32,056 nucleotides of DNA from Ruminococcus sp. (GTDB taxonomy: Bacteria > Bacillota > Clostridia > Oscillospirales > Ruminococcaceae), in the NCBI GenBank assembly GCA_017543335.1, contig JAFYGE010000040.1:1-32056 (forward strand). The letters run 5' to 3'. Position numbers and translations under genes: made by a program. The number at the start of each line of letters is the position of its first letter. The stretch's first letter is position 1. Shown here piece by piece: positions 17,954-26,732 of the stretch. The notes under the pieces are model-generated. The model was not told the origin of the DNA, made no database searches, and saw only the letters and a list, made by a program, of their open reading frames with translations.

Positions 17954-19353
17954 TGCCAAGAGAATACAGAACTATCGAGGAAGCAGCCGGACCGCTTCTT
18001 CTTGTAAAAGATGTTGAGAACGTAAAGTACGGCGAGCTTGCCGAGATAAGACTTACTAACGGCGAACGCCGCAGGTGCCGTGTTCTTGAGATAAACGGAA
18101 CAGATGCACTTGTACAGCTTTTTGATAACGCAGCCGGAATAAACCTGAAGGACAGCAGTGTGGTATTTTCCGGTCATCAGATGGAACTCGGCGTTTCAAG
18201 CGATATGCTGGGACGAGTTTTTGACGGTATGGGACGTCCTATAGATGACGGTCCGGAGATAATTCCGGAAATGCGAATGGACGTAAACGGACTTCCTATG
18301 AATCCGGTAGCAAGAAGATACCCTCAGGAGTTCATTCAGACAGGTGTTTCTGCTATTGACGGTCTGAATACACTTGTAAGAGGTCAGAAGCTTCCTATAT
18401 TTTCAGCAAGCGGACTTCCTCATGCACAGTTTGCCGCACAGATAGCACGTCAGGCAAGAGTTCGTGGTAAGGACGAGCAGTTTGCAGTTGTATTTGCAGC
18501 AATGGGTATCACATTTGAAGAATCCGAGTATTTTATCAACAGTTTCCGCTCTACAGGAGCACTCGACAGAACTGTGCTCTTCATAAACCTTGCTAATGAT
18601 TCCGCTATAGAGCGTCTTGCAACACCTAAAATGGCACTTACAGCAGCTGAATTCCTTGCATTTGAAAAGGGAATGCACGTACTTGTAATACTCACTGACA
18701 TCACTAACTATGCGGACGCACTCCGTGAAGTATCAGCTGCACGAAAGGAAGTACCCGGAAGACGTGGCTATCCGGGATATATGTACACTGACCTTGCAAC
18801 TATATATGAACGTGCAGGACGTCAGGAAGGCAAAGAGGGAAGCATCACCATGATACCTATCCTTACAATGCCGGAAGATGATAAGACTCACCCTATTCCT
18901 GACCTTACAGGCTATATCACAGAGGGACAGATAATCCTTTCCCGTGAATTATACAGAAAGGGCATAAATCCTCCGGTCGACGTACTTCCGTCGCTTTCAC
19001 GACTCAAAGATAAAGGTATCGGAAACGGAAAGACCCGTGCAGACCACTCCGATACTATGAACCAGCTTTTCTCGGCGTATGCCCGTGGAAAAGATGCTAA
19101 GGAGCTTATGGTCGTTCTCGGAGAAGCTGCACTTACTCCAATAGACCTCATGTACGCTAAATTTGCAGACGAATTTGAACGCAGATATGTTTCTCAGGGA
19201 TTTGATAATAACAGAAGCATTGAGGAAACTCTTTCGATTGGCTGGGAATTGCTGAAGATGCTCCCAAGAAGCGAGCTGCGTCGAATCAGAGAGGAATACC
19301 TCGTAAAGTATTACGACTCACAGGACAGAGGTGAGCAGAGTGGCGAGACTTAA
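17953..19353 (+). CDS. ntpB: V-type ATPase non-catalytic subunit B
   Basis: This is the nucleotide-binding partner of subunit A in the A3B3 hexamer. The 466 residues begin [18 protein letters not shown], and the family signatures [20 protein letters not shown] and [21 protein letters not shown] are visible. A true Walker A P-loop is absent: the corresponding region reads [15 protein letters not shown], as expected for B subunits. It is coupled to ntpA by a one-base overlap, and its last 14 bases overlap ntpD. Confidence 0.98.
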   Translation: MPREYRTIEEAAGPLLLVKDVENVKYGELAEIRLTNGERRRCRVLEINGTDALVQLFDNAAGINLKDSSVVFSGHQMELGVSSDMLGRVFDGMGRPIDDGPEIIPEMRMDVNGLPMNPVARRYPQEFIQTGVSAIDGLNTLVRGQKLPIFSASGLPHAQFAAQIARQARVRGKDEQFAVVFAAMGITFEESEYFINSFRSTGALDRTVLFINLANDSAIERLATPKMALTAAEFLAFEKGMHVLVILTDITNYADALREVSAARKEVPGRRGYPGYMYTDLATIYERAGRQEGKEGSITMIPILTMPEDDKTHPIPDLTGYITEGQIILSRELYRKGINPPVDVLPSLSRLKDKGIGNGKTRADHSDTMNQLFSAYARGKDAKELMVVLGEAALTPIDLMYAKFADEFERRYVSQGFDNNRSIEETLSIGWELLKMLPRSELRRIREEYLVKYYDSQDRGEQSGET

Positions 19354-19990
19354 TGTGAATCCGACACGAATGGAACTCTCAAAGCTGAAAAAAAAGCTAA
19401 GTTCCGCAAGACGTGGTCACAAGCTGCTTAAAGACAAACGTGACGAGCTTATGAGGCAGTTCATGATACTCATAAAAGAAGACCGCCAGCTGCGTGCAGA
19501 AGTTGAAGCTGCTTTGTCTGAAGCTAACAGGTATATGGCAGTTGCAGGTTCAGTCATGCAGCGAGAAGTTCTTGAAACAGCTCTCATGCTGCCAAAGCAG
19601 GAAGTTGAGCTGGAGATCAGTGAAAAAAATGTAATGAGCGTGAGTATACCGGTTTTCGATGCAAAATTCAAAACTGATGACAGCAGCGATATTTTTTCAT
19701 ACGGTACTGCTTTCACCTCGATCGACCTTGACGGTGCAGTTATGGCACTCAGCGACGTTTTCCCTAAAATGATAAGACTTGCTGAGATCGAAAAAGCCTG
19801 TCAACTTATGGCGGATGAGATCGAAAAAACTCGCCGTCGAGTAAACGCTCTTGAGCATATTATGATACCTGACTATGAGGAGACTATTAAGTTCATCACA
19901 ATGAAGCTTTCTGAAAATGAAAGAAGTACAACTACCTCACTTATGAAAGTCAAGGATATGGTGCTTAAACAGAGTCATAATTATCACTAA
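19340..19990 (+). CDS. ntpD: V-type ATPase subunit D (central shaft)
   Basis: This forms the coiled-coil axle that turns inside the A3B3 head. The 216-residue protein starts [13 protein letters not shown], the classic family opening, and has long N- and C-terminal helices around a short central region. I preferred the GTG at 19340 over the GTG three codons earlier, because the family begins with [10 protein letters not shown] and GAGGTG lies six bases before it. It overlaps the 3' end of ntpB and closes the operon just before a strong terminator. Confidence 0.95.
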   Translation: MARLNVNPTRMELSKLKKKLSSARRGHKLLKDKRDELMRQFMILIKEDRQLRAEVEAALSEANRYMAVAGSVMQREVLETALMLPKQEVELEISEKNVMSVSIPVFDAKFKTDDSSDIFSYGTAFTSIDLDGAVMALSDVFPKMIRLAEIEKACQLMADEIEKTRRRVNALEHIMIPDYEETIKFITMKLSENERSTTTSLMKVKDMVLKQSHNYH

Positions 19991-19994
19991 GCTG

Positions 19995-20024
19995 AAAAAA
20001 CCACCTGTAAAAAGGTGGTTTTTT
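19995..20024. terminator. Bidirectional terminator between ntpD and the radical SAM gene
   Basis: AAAAAACCACCT and AGGTGGTTTTTT pair across a six-base loop. Runs of A and T on the two sides allow it to end both the forward ntp operon and the reverse radical SAM transcript. Confidence 0.95.
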
Positions 20025-20029
20025 ATAAT

Positions 20030-21145
20030 TTATTTTGATGAATTGCGTGAGAGTAACGCTTCTACCTGCTGTTTCTTTTCATAGAGGACGCATCCGCCTT
20101 TATGATCTTCAAAAAGTATATCACCGCTCCTAAGGGCTGTAAATAGCGGAGAATTTATAGCATCACGCAAAGATGTGTTCTTGACATTGATATCTGAATA
20201 CGGTGAAAACGGACATGGTTCGGCACCGCCATGAGAATTGATATGGAAAAAACCTCTGCCTGCTGCCACGCAGCCTCCCGATGATTTTTCGTCACCCGGA
20301 AAAGAGATATAGACCATTTCATCGTGTTCTTTTCTAAGTTCTTGTATTGTGTTGAGCAGATATTCTCTTTGTTCATCATCAGGTGCGAGGTCTTTGCTTT
20401 CGTCGGTAACAGGAACATACTCGACAAATATGACGACCTTGCAGCCATTTTCAGAAAGAGATGAAAGAAAATCCTGAGAAGTGACCTCCTTATAATTCTG
20501 AGTTGTAACAGTGACAGATGCTCCGAAAATGAGTCCACGTTTTCTGAACTCCGCCATATTTGAGACGATTTTGTCATAAATACCTGCACCACGACGTGTA
20601 TCAGTTATTTCACGGCTGCCTTCAATACTCATCACTGGTACAAGATTACGGCATTTGTCAAACAGTTTAAAATAAGGCTCATCAATAAAAGTGCCGTTAG
20701 TAAATATAGGAAAGAGAATATTCTGTTTGCTGCCTGCGGCTTCGATGATATCACGTCTGAGCATTGGCTCTCCGCCTGCGAGGAGTATGAAGCTTATTCC
20801 TATTTTATCAGCCTCATCAAATATTTTCTTCCACTCATCGGCGGTGAGCTGCTTGACTGGTTCAGCATCGACAGTTGCGTGATTGCAGCGTGAATAGCAG
20901 CCTGCACAGTGAAGATTGCATTTGCTTGTTATACTTGCGATGAGAAACGGCGGAATGTGTTCACCTTTGTCCTCAGCTTTTCTTCGCTTTTTTGAAGCAG
21001 TACGGCTTGCTGCTGCAAATCTGAGCATAAAGGCACTTTCCTTTGGATTCTTCAAAGTAGCTCTGACAGATTCAGAAACGATACGTTCCACACCTTCTGT
21101 CAGGTAGTCCTGCAAATCAAAGTTTTCGATAATATTATTATTCAT
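20030..21145 (-). CDS. Radical SAM protein with SPASM-like C-terminal cysteines
   Basis: A 371-residue radical SAM enzyme whose substrate is unknown. The CX3CX2C cluster motif (Cys76, Cys80, Cys83 in CNLHCAGC) and the SAM-binding LAGGEP (about 123-127) are intact. The C-terminal region has further cysteines (292, 311, 352) in GGCVAAGRG, EPCPFSP and GGCVLYE, suggesting one auxiliary cluster of a short SPASM-like type. The first about 65 residues are helical and basic. The start is the ATG at 21145, with GGGGTG eight bases before it; an upstream GTG is less likely. It is a single gene with no peptide precursor or obvious partner nearby, so a peptide-maturation role is not supported. Confidence 0.92.
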   Translation of the reverse strand: MNNNIIENFDLQDYLTEGVERIVSESVRATLKNPKESAFMLRFAAASRTASKKRRKAEDKGEHIPPFLIASITSKCNLHCAGCYSRCNHATVDAEPVKQLTADEWKKIFDEADKIGISFILLAGGEPMLRRDIIEAAGSKQNILFPIFTNGTFIDEPYFKLFDKCRNLVPVMSIEGSREITDTRRGAGIYDKIVSNMAEFRKRGLIFGASVTVTTQNYKEVTSQDFLSSLSENGCKVVIFVEYVPVTDESKDLAPDDEQREYLLNTIQELRKEHDEMVYISFPGDEKSSGGCVAAGRGFFHINSHGGAEPCPFSPYSDINVKNTSLRDAINSPLFTALRSGDILFEDHKGGCVLYEKKQQVEALLSRNSSK

Positions 21146-21242
21146 GGTCACACCCCATTAATTCTTGTATCATTTTTTTAATTACATCGTATCAAAAATG
21201 AACTGATATGTCAAGTTCTTTCACTAAAATTTCTTTTGGATT

Positions 21243-21280
21243 GAAAAATCCCGGATCACTGAAAAACAGGTGATCCGGGA
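21243..21280 (-). terminator. Terminator of the reverse sigma/anti-sigma unit
   Basis: TCCCGGATCAC (21249-21259) and GTGATCCGGGA (21270-21280) form an 11-bp perfect stem. On the reverse strand it is followed by a short T run, so it ends the unit whose last codon is at 21307. Confidence 0.9.
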
Positions 21281-21306
21281 AAGTTATATTTTATAAGCAT
21301 TAATTA

Positions 21307-22686
21307 TCAGAAGTGCATATTAACTGCATCAGGGAATTTGTTTTCGATTATAGTGCATTCGCCCGTTAAGAAATCGACATCAGCTATAAGCAGGTTATGA
21401 CGCTGTTCATCGCCACGATCAAGAATCTCAACTCTCAGACGGAATTTGCGTCCCTGACCATAAGCATCATACACATCTGTGATTTTTCCGTCAGAAGAAG
21501 GATAATCGCCTCCGGCGCTGCCTCCTAAATCTTCGCTGTCTATATTTACATTTTCAGAAGGAATATTGTAATCTAATTCTCCATAACAAACACCGATCTC
21601 TCTGTCGCCAGCTGGGAGCTCTCCATATTCTATAAGCTTATTAAAATCAATATCTGTGTAGAGCTTAGGTGAGTTATCAACTATATATCCGTTATGATCA
21701 GCATAGAATGTATAATCAGGTGTTATCCAGTTATATTCGTTATACTTTGCCATGATATCTTTATATTCAGTTTCAGTGATCTTAACGTCATTTTGCCAGT
21801 ATCCCATAGCATCAGTATCAGGATCCCACCAATTTTTCATAACATCAATAGTTTCTAATGTATTGTTGCTGCCAAGCTTAATAAATGAATCTGGACAGTT
21901 CTTTCCTGATGTATGCAGCCAACCTGCTTCAGGTGATACCACTAATGAATAACCATACATTCTATTATCCGGAGTAATATCTACATACTTGTATCCATCA
22001 TAAACACATAGATAATAATTATTGCAAACCATATTTTCGCTTGATATGATAAGTTCAGGAACATTATCATTATTAAGGTCAACAAGTGAATATTGAATGT
22101 TCATGGCTAAGTAATCATATTTTTCGGTGAATTCAGCCATATAGGTAAGAGCTGCATTTTCTTCTGCACCGTTTCCATATACTCCTTGTTGAGAGATCTC
22201 AATTGTTGTAGGCTGAATTTCAGTTACAACAGCAGGTGAAGTTTCGTTAACAGTAGTTAAAGTTGTTTCGTTTGATGATGTTGATACTACAGTAGTCTGA
22301 GTCTCTTTATCATCGGTTTCAACAGTAGTTGCAACAGCAGGAGTAAAAGTGCTTGAATCGCCTTTAACGCCTTTATTGTTGTCATTCTTTTTCAGAAGGA
22401 ACATTGTTCCGGTGATACCGCCAATCAATACCATGCAGGCAGCTGCTGAAAGTACTCTTTTTACTATAATAGATTTTTGGTAGTTTTCAACTCCCTGAAC
22501 ACTTTCTCCTGTAGTATATTCGATAGATGAAGCAGAAGCTCCGTTTTTCATTTCTTCTAATTTTTTCTTACTCATTTCTAACATTTTTTTCCTCTCCCTT
22601 TCGTTGAGCACAGGACGCTGAGCAAGGCTTTTTATGATTTCATCATTTCCGTTCATCAGTATATCGAGTTCATTTTTCTTTTTCAT
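21307..22686 (-). CDS. Membrane-anchored anti-sigma-like sensor protein
   Basis: A 459-residue single-pass membrane protein. It has a cytosolic helical, charged N-terminal region (1-72), a membrane helix (about 77-97), a Thr/Ser/Val-rich extracellular linker (about 110-168) and a C-terminal extracellular domain (about 175-459). That domain includes LVDLNNDNVPELII (201-214), an FG-GAP/EF-hand-like calcium loop. The gene follows the ECF sigma gene by 13 bases, the usual place of an anti-sigma factor, so it probably holds the sigma at the membrane and responds to an outside signal (inference; no ZAS-type HXXXCXXC motif is seen). The start is the ATG with AGGAGG upstream at 22686; a frame extension to 22716 lacks a site and overlaps the sigma gene. 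Confidence 0.85.
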   Translation of the reverse strand: MKKKNELDILMNGNDEIIKSLAQRPVLNERERKKMLEMSKKKLEEMKNGASASSIEYTTGESVQGVENYQKSIIVKRVLSAAACMVLIGGITGTMFLLKKNDNNKGVKGDSSTFTPAVATTVETDDKETQTTVVSTSSNETTLTTVNETSPAVVTEIQPTTIEISQQGVYGNGAEENAALTYMAEFTEKYDYLAMNIQYSLVDLNNDNVPELIISSENMVCNNYYLCVYDGYKYVDITPDNRMYGYSLVVSPEAGWLHTSGKNCPDSFIKLGSNNTLETIDVMKNWWDPDTDAMGYWQNDVKITETEYKDIMAKYNEYNWITPDYTFYADHNGYIVDNSPKLYTDIDFNKLIEYGELPAGDREIGVCYGELDYNIPSENVNIDSEDLGGSAGGDYPSSDGKITDVYDAYGQGRKFRLRVEILDRGDEQRHNLLIADVDFLTGECTIIENKFPDAVNMHF

Positions 22687-22699
22687 GATCTTTTCCTCC

Positions 22700-23266
22700 T
22701 TACAGTGTGATACCAACTTGAGTAAGCATATCTTTCAATCTGCTCATAGCTCTTTTGCAACGCATACGCACTGCCGGAGCTGTCATATTAAGCAGTTTTG
22801 CAATATCTCCTGATTTTTTATCGTAATAGTATTTTTGTATTACAATAGTTGAATCAGGTTCTCCAAGCTGATTTATCGTATCAATTATGATCCTCTGTAA
22901 TTCTGATTTATCTGAATCTCCCTCGATATCCGTATCCGACCTGAGCCTTCCCATAGTTTCATCGTCGTGCTCGGTATAATGTGAAGTTCTTGCATATATC
23001 CTGTGATAAGTGGTTATTGCTTTTCTTTTAGCAACTGTATTCACGTACCCCTGCATTTCACCTTCATATCCGCTTCCTGTATCGTACTTGAAAAATATAT
23101 CGGCAAATATATCGCTGACACATTCTTCTATATCCTCAGCAGAAGCAATACGTCCGATCTTATTATATACTATTGCATATACATAGTTGCAGTATGTATC
23201 AAACAGTTTTTGATAGGCTTGTTCCGGTGATCTGACATACAGTGCACTGTATTCCGTACCAGTCAT
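22700..23266 (-). CDS. ECF-type RNA polymerase sigma factor
   Basis: A 188-residue sigma-70 family factor. Region 2 (about 20-90) includes AEDIEECVSDIFADIFF and YVNTVAKRKAI. Region 4 (about 130-185) has the helix-turn-helix KSGDIAKLLNMTAPAVRMRCKRA, and a variable acidic linker separates them. GGAGG lies upstream of the ATG. It is followed 13 bases later by a membrane-anchored partner gene, and a 16-base motif shared with the other sigma gene lies about 90 bases before its start. Autoregulated transcription is plausible. Targets cannot be named. Confidence 0.93.
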   Translation of the reverse strand: MTGTEYSALYVRSPEQAYQKLFDTYCNYVYAIVYNKIGRIASAEDIEECVSDIFADIFFKYDTGSGYEGEMQGYVNTVAKRKAITTYHRIYARTSHYTEHDDETMGRLRSDTDIEGDSDKSELQRIIIDTINQLGEPDSTIVIQKYYYDKKSGDIAKLLNMTAPAVRMRCKRAMSRLKDMLTQVGITL

Positions 23267-23356
23267 TTTCTTTCCTCCAGTCTATTGAGAACCTGTATTC
23301 ACTATTTGAAGATAGGTCCTGAAAGTTTTCCATGGTGTTGCTTTCATATATATCAT

Positions 23357-23372
23357 TCATACCATGATCGCA
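23357..23372 (-). promoter_or_regulatory. Shared 16-base motif upstream of first ECF sigma gene
   Basis: On the reverse strand this reads TGCGATCATGGTATGA. It matches TGCGACAATGATATGA, upstream of the second ECF sigma gene, at 13 of 16 positions and in the same orientation relative to the gene. It may be part of a promoter or binding site common to both units. Confidence 0.45.
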
Positions 23373-23397
23373 AAGTGTAACAGATTTTTCAAAAAAA

Positions 23398-23430
23398 TTT
23401 TTTATCCGACATTTTCTGCCGGATAAAAAA
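23398..23430 (-). terminator. Hairpin terminator downstream of the LacI/AraC-type regulator
   Basis: TTTTTTATCCGACA (23398-23411) pairs with TGCCGGATAAAAAA (23417-23430), with one mismatch. On the reverse strand the stem is followed by seven T residues, the direction needed to end the regulator gene at 23583. Confidence 0.75.
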
Positions 23431-23565
23431 TATTGCTCCCAAAATTAAAGGCAATACCGTACAAAGACGTCAAGCGGTCTTTGTGCGGTGTTGCCTAAAC
23501 TTTGTCAAAAAGGCAAAAACTTTGTGACGAGCATTTTTTGGCAAGGTTTAATTTAGGGAGCAATA
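23431..23565. mobile_element. MITE-like palindromic element, 135 bp
   Basis: Terminal inverted repeats of 19 bp, beginning TATTGCTCCC and ending GGGAGCAATA, match with one mismatch. Just inside the left end, two 19-base arms (23450-23468 and 23477-23495) form a second hairpin with an eight-base loop. Its only imperfections are two T-G wobbles when read as forward-strand RNA. The right half holds a short direct repeat (AAACTTTGT). There is no open frame, so movement would depend on a transposase elsewhere. Only this copy is in the window, so mobility is inferred from structure. It fills most of the gap between the regulator and sigma genes. Confidence 0.65.
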
Positions 23566-23582
23566 ATATTTGAGTGTTTTTT

Positions 23583-25799
23583 CTAAAGGCTATTGTTTCT
23601 GAACTCAGAAGGTGAGATGCCGGTCTTATTTTTAAACTGCCTCATAAAATGAGTAGCATTCTGATAGCCGCATGATGAAGCGACCTCACTGATACGAAGG
23701 TCTGTTGTAGTCAGCAGCTGTTTAGCCATACTTATCCTTGCATCTATCAGGTCATCGATATAGCTTATGCCGAAATGCTCTTTATAAAGCTTCTGAACGT
23801 AGCTTTTGCTTATATTCAGCCTTTTAGAGAGTTCAGTGAGATTCCAGTCAAGTTCCGGAGCTTTATGCATTTCACGTCTTATCCTTTTGAACTGACCAAT
23901 ACCGGTGAACCCTTTTTCTTTAGGCTGATTACTGTTAAGATTGTCCCAAAGTTCAGAAATACATTTTTCAGCCGGAGCAGTAACATATCCGCATACATGA
24001 TAAGGCTCAGGCAGAAAAGCCGCAGCAGAACCCTCCTGCATTTTTTTGATGAGGACTTCAAGCTCCAGCATCATTTCCTCTGCAAAGTGTTCTGGTGTAT
24101 CTGTATTTTTTAGCGGATAGACAACTGCAAATGTTCTCTTATCAAGACGGGCAGTTTGAAGTTCTCTTCCGGATATCAGACGTATAGCATTCGCAAGAAT
24201 GAGTTCAGACTGCATAACGGTATCAGATAATCTGTTGTTTGTTTGTCCGTTTGATGCAGCAGAAAGCTTTGAGATAGTTACAAGCATAATTCCGTTTTTG
24301 GATTCAGACTGTTCTTGCTTTTCAAGGTAGAGCAGAAGTCCCTTTTTACTTAGCATATCTGTCATTTTATCATACAGAGAAGCTTCCTCTAATTTTTTCT
24401 GCAAGTATTCTGCATAGAGTTTATGACGAAGTATACGCATACCATTTGCAAGTGAGCTCATAAGGTCGAAAAGCATTACTGAAACTGTAAAATCCGAGGC
24501 ATTTTTATATTCCAGTCCCATATAGCCGAATACCTGAGATGATGCGTGAAGTGGAAGTACAAACAGCAGAGTAGGTGAATGCGGCTGTGACAGCATTGGT
24601 ACTATCTGTGAAGTAGGGAAAATGCCTTCATTTTTGCCGTCGTTCCATGCAGTTTTTGAAAGTACACAAGCCATTTTTTCGGGATATGGTTTAGTGATAC
24701 AGCTGTCAGGGTGTTCGGGGTCTGCGTCCCAGTCAGGCAAAATACACATATGCAGGGAGTTGTAATTCTTTATTGTATGAGCAGTTCCGTCGGTTAAAGC
24801 TATAAGCTCAGTCAAAGATTCAACACAGGAAGCTCTTGTTATTACATCAGCATTGATACGCATTTCAAGCATTTCTCCTGCTTCTGCATCACGGCGGATC
24901 TGATCATGAATCTTTTTTGCAGCTGTCTCATAATCGTCCATTCTCTCTACGCATCCGCAGCTTGCACCGTATATTATATTCATACAGCTTTCCGGCAGCT
25001 GAGGTGATTTACCGTCAGATATTTCTATCAGCTTAGCTGCTCCGATACATCCAAGCTCATATATTGCACCACTGATAGTTGTAATTGACGGAAAATTTGA
25101 AATAGCACTGATATGACCGTCAAAGCCTGTTATAATGATATCTTCCGGGACAGATATGCCTCCATTAAGAAGTTCATTACATAGTGTGACCGCCATAACA
25201 TCGCTTGCACATATCACAGCATCAGGCATAGGTCTCTTGTGGTGAATTAGTTCATCTGCAAGTTCAGCAGCACGTATTTTCCAGAAATCACCATATACTA
25301 TTTCATATATACAGTTGTATTTCTCCACAGCACGCAAAAATCCGCTCAGACGCTGCTCTGAATCGGGATTTCCAATAAATCCGGCAAGAAAGATAAGTTT
25401 TTGGCATTCATGCTTTACTATAACGTGCTCAGTCATATTATATACAGCTTTGTCCTGTGAAATACAGACAGTCTCATAACCAAGTTCCGTTCCGCCGAGG
25501 TCTATACACGGAATAGCAGTTTTTTTAATTATGTCTGAAATTTTTACTCGAACAGTTTCTTTGATAAAATACTGAGATGCTAACAGAATCCCGCTTAGTT
25601 CTGCACGTTCAATCAGTTTGTATATACTTTCCTCGCCTTCCATTATCTCGTTCTGGATGTGAAATTCAAGTCCGTTTGTAGCTGTGGTCAGGACTATAAC
25701 ATCGTATCCCGCAGATGATGCAGTTTTGTAAATGCCGTCAAGAAGTTCACTTTGAAGCCTGTCTGTTATCGCTGGGATTATAACTCCTATACGTTTCAC
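23583..25799 (-). CDS. LacI-type sensor / degenerate GGDEF / AraC-type regulator
   Basis: A 738-residue transcription regulator of unusual composition. Residues 1-275 are a periplasmic-binding-protein-like sugar sensor of the LacI type (RIGVIIPAITD, VICASDVMAVTLCNELL, IIITGFDG), without the LacI DNA-binding headpiece. A GASCGC segment follows at about 278-283, then a GAF-like region (about 310-455). A GGDEF-derived domain (about 476-565, DKMTDMLSKKGLLLYLE) has LDKRTF where the active GGDEF loop should be, so it is not expected to make cyclic di-GMP. The C-terminal AraC helix-turn-helix pair (about 640-738) ends GISPSEFRNNSL. The start is GTG at 25799, with AGGGGTGA six bases upstream; the ATG at 25820 lies inside the -10 box. 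It probably senses a sugar in the cytosol. Confidence 0.92.
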   Translation of the reverse strand: MKRIGVIIPAITDRLQSELLDGIYKTASSAGYDVIVLTTATNGLEFHIQNEIMEGEESIYKLIERAELSGILLASQYFIKETVRVKISDIIKKTAIPCIDLGGTELGYETVCISQDKAVYNMTEHVIVKHECQKLIFLAGFIGNPDSEQRLSGFLRAVEKYNCIYEIVYGDFWKIRAAELADELIHHKRPMPDAVICASDVMAVTLCNELLNGGISVPEDIIITGFDGHISAISNFPSITTISGAIYELGCIGAAKLIEISDGKSPQLPESCMNIIYGASCGCVERMDDYETAAKKIHDQIRRDAEAGEMLEMRINADVITRASCVESLTELIALTDGTAHTIKNYNSLHMCILPDWDADPEHPDSCITKPYPEKMACVLSKTAWNDGKNEGIFPTSQIVPMLSQPHSPTLLFVLPLHASSQVFGYMGLEYKNASDFTVSVMLFDLMSSLANGMRILRHKLYAEYLQKKLEEASLYDKMTDMLSKKGLLLYLEKQEQSESKNGIMLVTISKLSAASNGQTNNRLSDTVMQSELILANAIRLISGRELQTARLDKRTFAVVYPLKNTDTPEHFAEEMMLELEVLIKKMQEGSAAAFLPEPYHVCGYVTAPAEKCISELWDNLNSNQPKEKGFTGIGQFKRIRREMHKAPELDWNLTELSKRLNISKSYVQKLYKEHFGISYIDDLIDARISMAKQLLTTTDLRISEVASSCGYQNATHFMRQFKNKTGISPSEFRNNSL

Positions 25800-25818
25800 T
25801 ATATCACCCCTTTTTATC

Positions 25819-25848
25819 ATTATAACGCAGTTAAATCATGATTGTCAA
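25819..25848 (-). promoter_or_regulatory. Promoter of the LacI/AraC-type regulator
   Basis: On the reverse strand, TTGACA (25848-25843) and TATAAT (25824-25819) lie 18 bases apart. The resulting leader is only about 13 bases, just enough to hold the ribosome binding site before the GTG start. The rest of the gap, 25849 to 26107, is AT-rich (above 70% by eye) and I see no gene in it. Confidence 0.8.
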
Positions 25849-26107
25849 CAATAAAGTGTGTATAATGTAAGTGATATTATGTAAAGTGTTGTTATTACGT
25901 GTATGGTTTAGCTATAAATATTTGAAAGTACATCTATTTTATCATATTGTTTAAATCAAGTTAATATAAATTACGTTTTATGTAATTTAACTAAAATCAG
26001 CTTATAGTATTTGTCGGTTGCGATTTTCACAGAAATGTGCTATATTTATTTATAATGTCTATCGAATTAAAAAATTGAAAACTTTACAAAAAAATATTTT
26101 TTTTTAC

Positions 26108-26123
26108 TGCGACAATGATATGA
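26108..26123 (+). promoter_or_regulatory. Shared 16-base motif upstream of second ECF sigma gene
   Basis: TGCGACAATGATATGA lies 54 bases before the sigma start and matches the motif at 23357-23372 (reverse) at 13 of 16 positions. A T-rich tract precedes it. No standard TTGACA/TATAAT promoter is convincing here, which fits control by an alternative sigma factor (inference). Confidence 0.45.
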
Positions 26124-26177
26124 TTTTTTTCGTATAAGTAACAAATGGAAATATTTCCTGCCGAAAGGAGGAACACA

Positions 26178-26732
26178 ATGGATAACGGTCTAAGTAGCTA
26201 CAACCGTTTCCTGTCAGGAGAAAAAGATGCTATCGATGAAATTATCAAAAACTATAAAGACGGACTTGTATTCTATCTTTATGGCATAACGAAGGATATG
26301 CAGCTGGCTGAGGAATCCGCAATAGATGCATTCGTAAAACTTTATGTAGATAAGCCTAAATTCAAAGGAAATGGTGCATTCAAGACCTGGATTTACACCA
26401 TTGGCAGAAATAAAGCATACGATGCAATGCGAAAGCTCTCAAAGATGCAGTGGGAAAATATAGATGATGCATACGATATTTCTGATTGGAATGACATAGA
26501 AGAAAATGTCACTGAGAACGAGACACGTAATTACCTGCGAAAGATCGTCTCAAAATTAAAACCTGAATACAGTCAGGCGATATATCTCGTTTTTTTTGAG
26601 AACTTCACTAATGATGAAGCCGCAAAGATAATGAACAAATCAAATAAACAGATAAGGGATCTGCTGTACAGGGCAAAAACAACGTTAAAAAAAGAACTTG
26701 CAAAGGAGGGCATGGGCTTTTATGGATTATAA
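26178..26732 (+). CDS. ECF-type RNA polymerase sigma factor
   Basis: A 184-residue sigma-70 family factor. Region 2 (about 10-85) contains AEESAIDAFVKLYV and FKTWIYTIGRNKAYDAMRK. Region 4 (about 120-175) contains FENFTNDEAAKIMNKSNKQIRD (key part EAAKIMNKSNKQ), a typical helix-turn-helix. The ATG at 26178 has AAAGGAGG seven bases upstream; an in-frame ATG at 26145 lacks one. Its 3' end overlaps the start of a large dockerin-bearing membrane protein, its presumed anti-sigma partner. It differs from the sigma factor at 22700-23266 in sequence but has the same gene arrangement, pointing the opposite way. Confidence 0.93.
   Translation: MDNGLSSYNRFLSGEKDAIDEIIKNYKDGLVFYLYGITKDMQLAEESAIDAFVKLYVDKPKFKGNGAFKTWIYTIGRNKAYDAMRKLSKMQWENIDDAYDISDWNDIEENVTENETRNYLRKIVSKLKPEYSQAIYLVFFENFTNDEAAKIMNKSNKQIRDLLYRAKTTLKKELAKEGMGFYGL

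Noticed and set aside
20030-21145. Radical SAM gene as part of a peptide (RiPP) maturation cluster
   Set aside because: No short precursor-peptide gene, transporter or protease was found within about 1 kb on either side.
23398-23565. CRISPR-like repeats
   Set aside because: The repeats are inverted arms of hairpins, without spacers or regular direct repetition.
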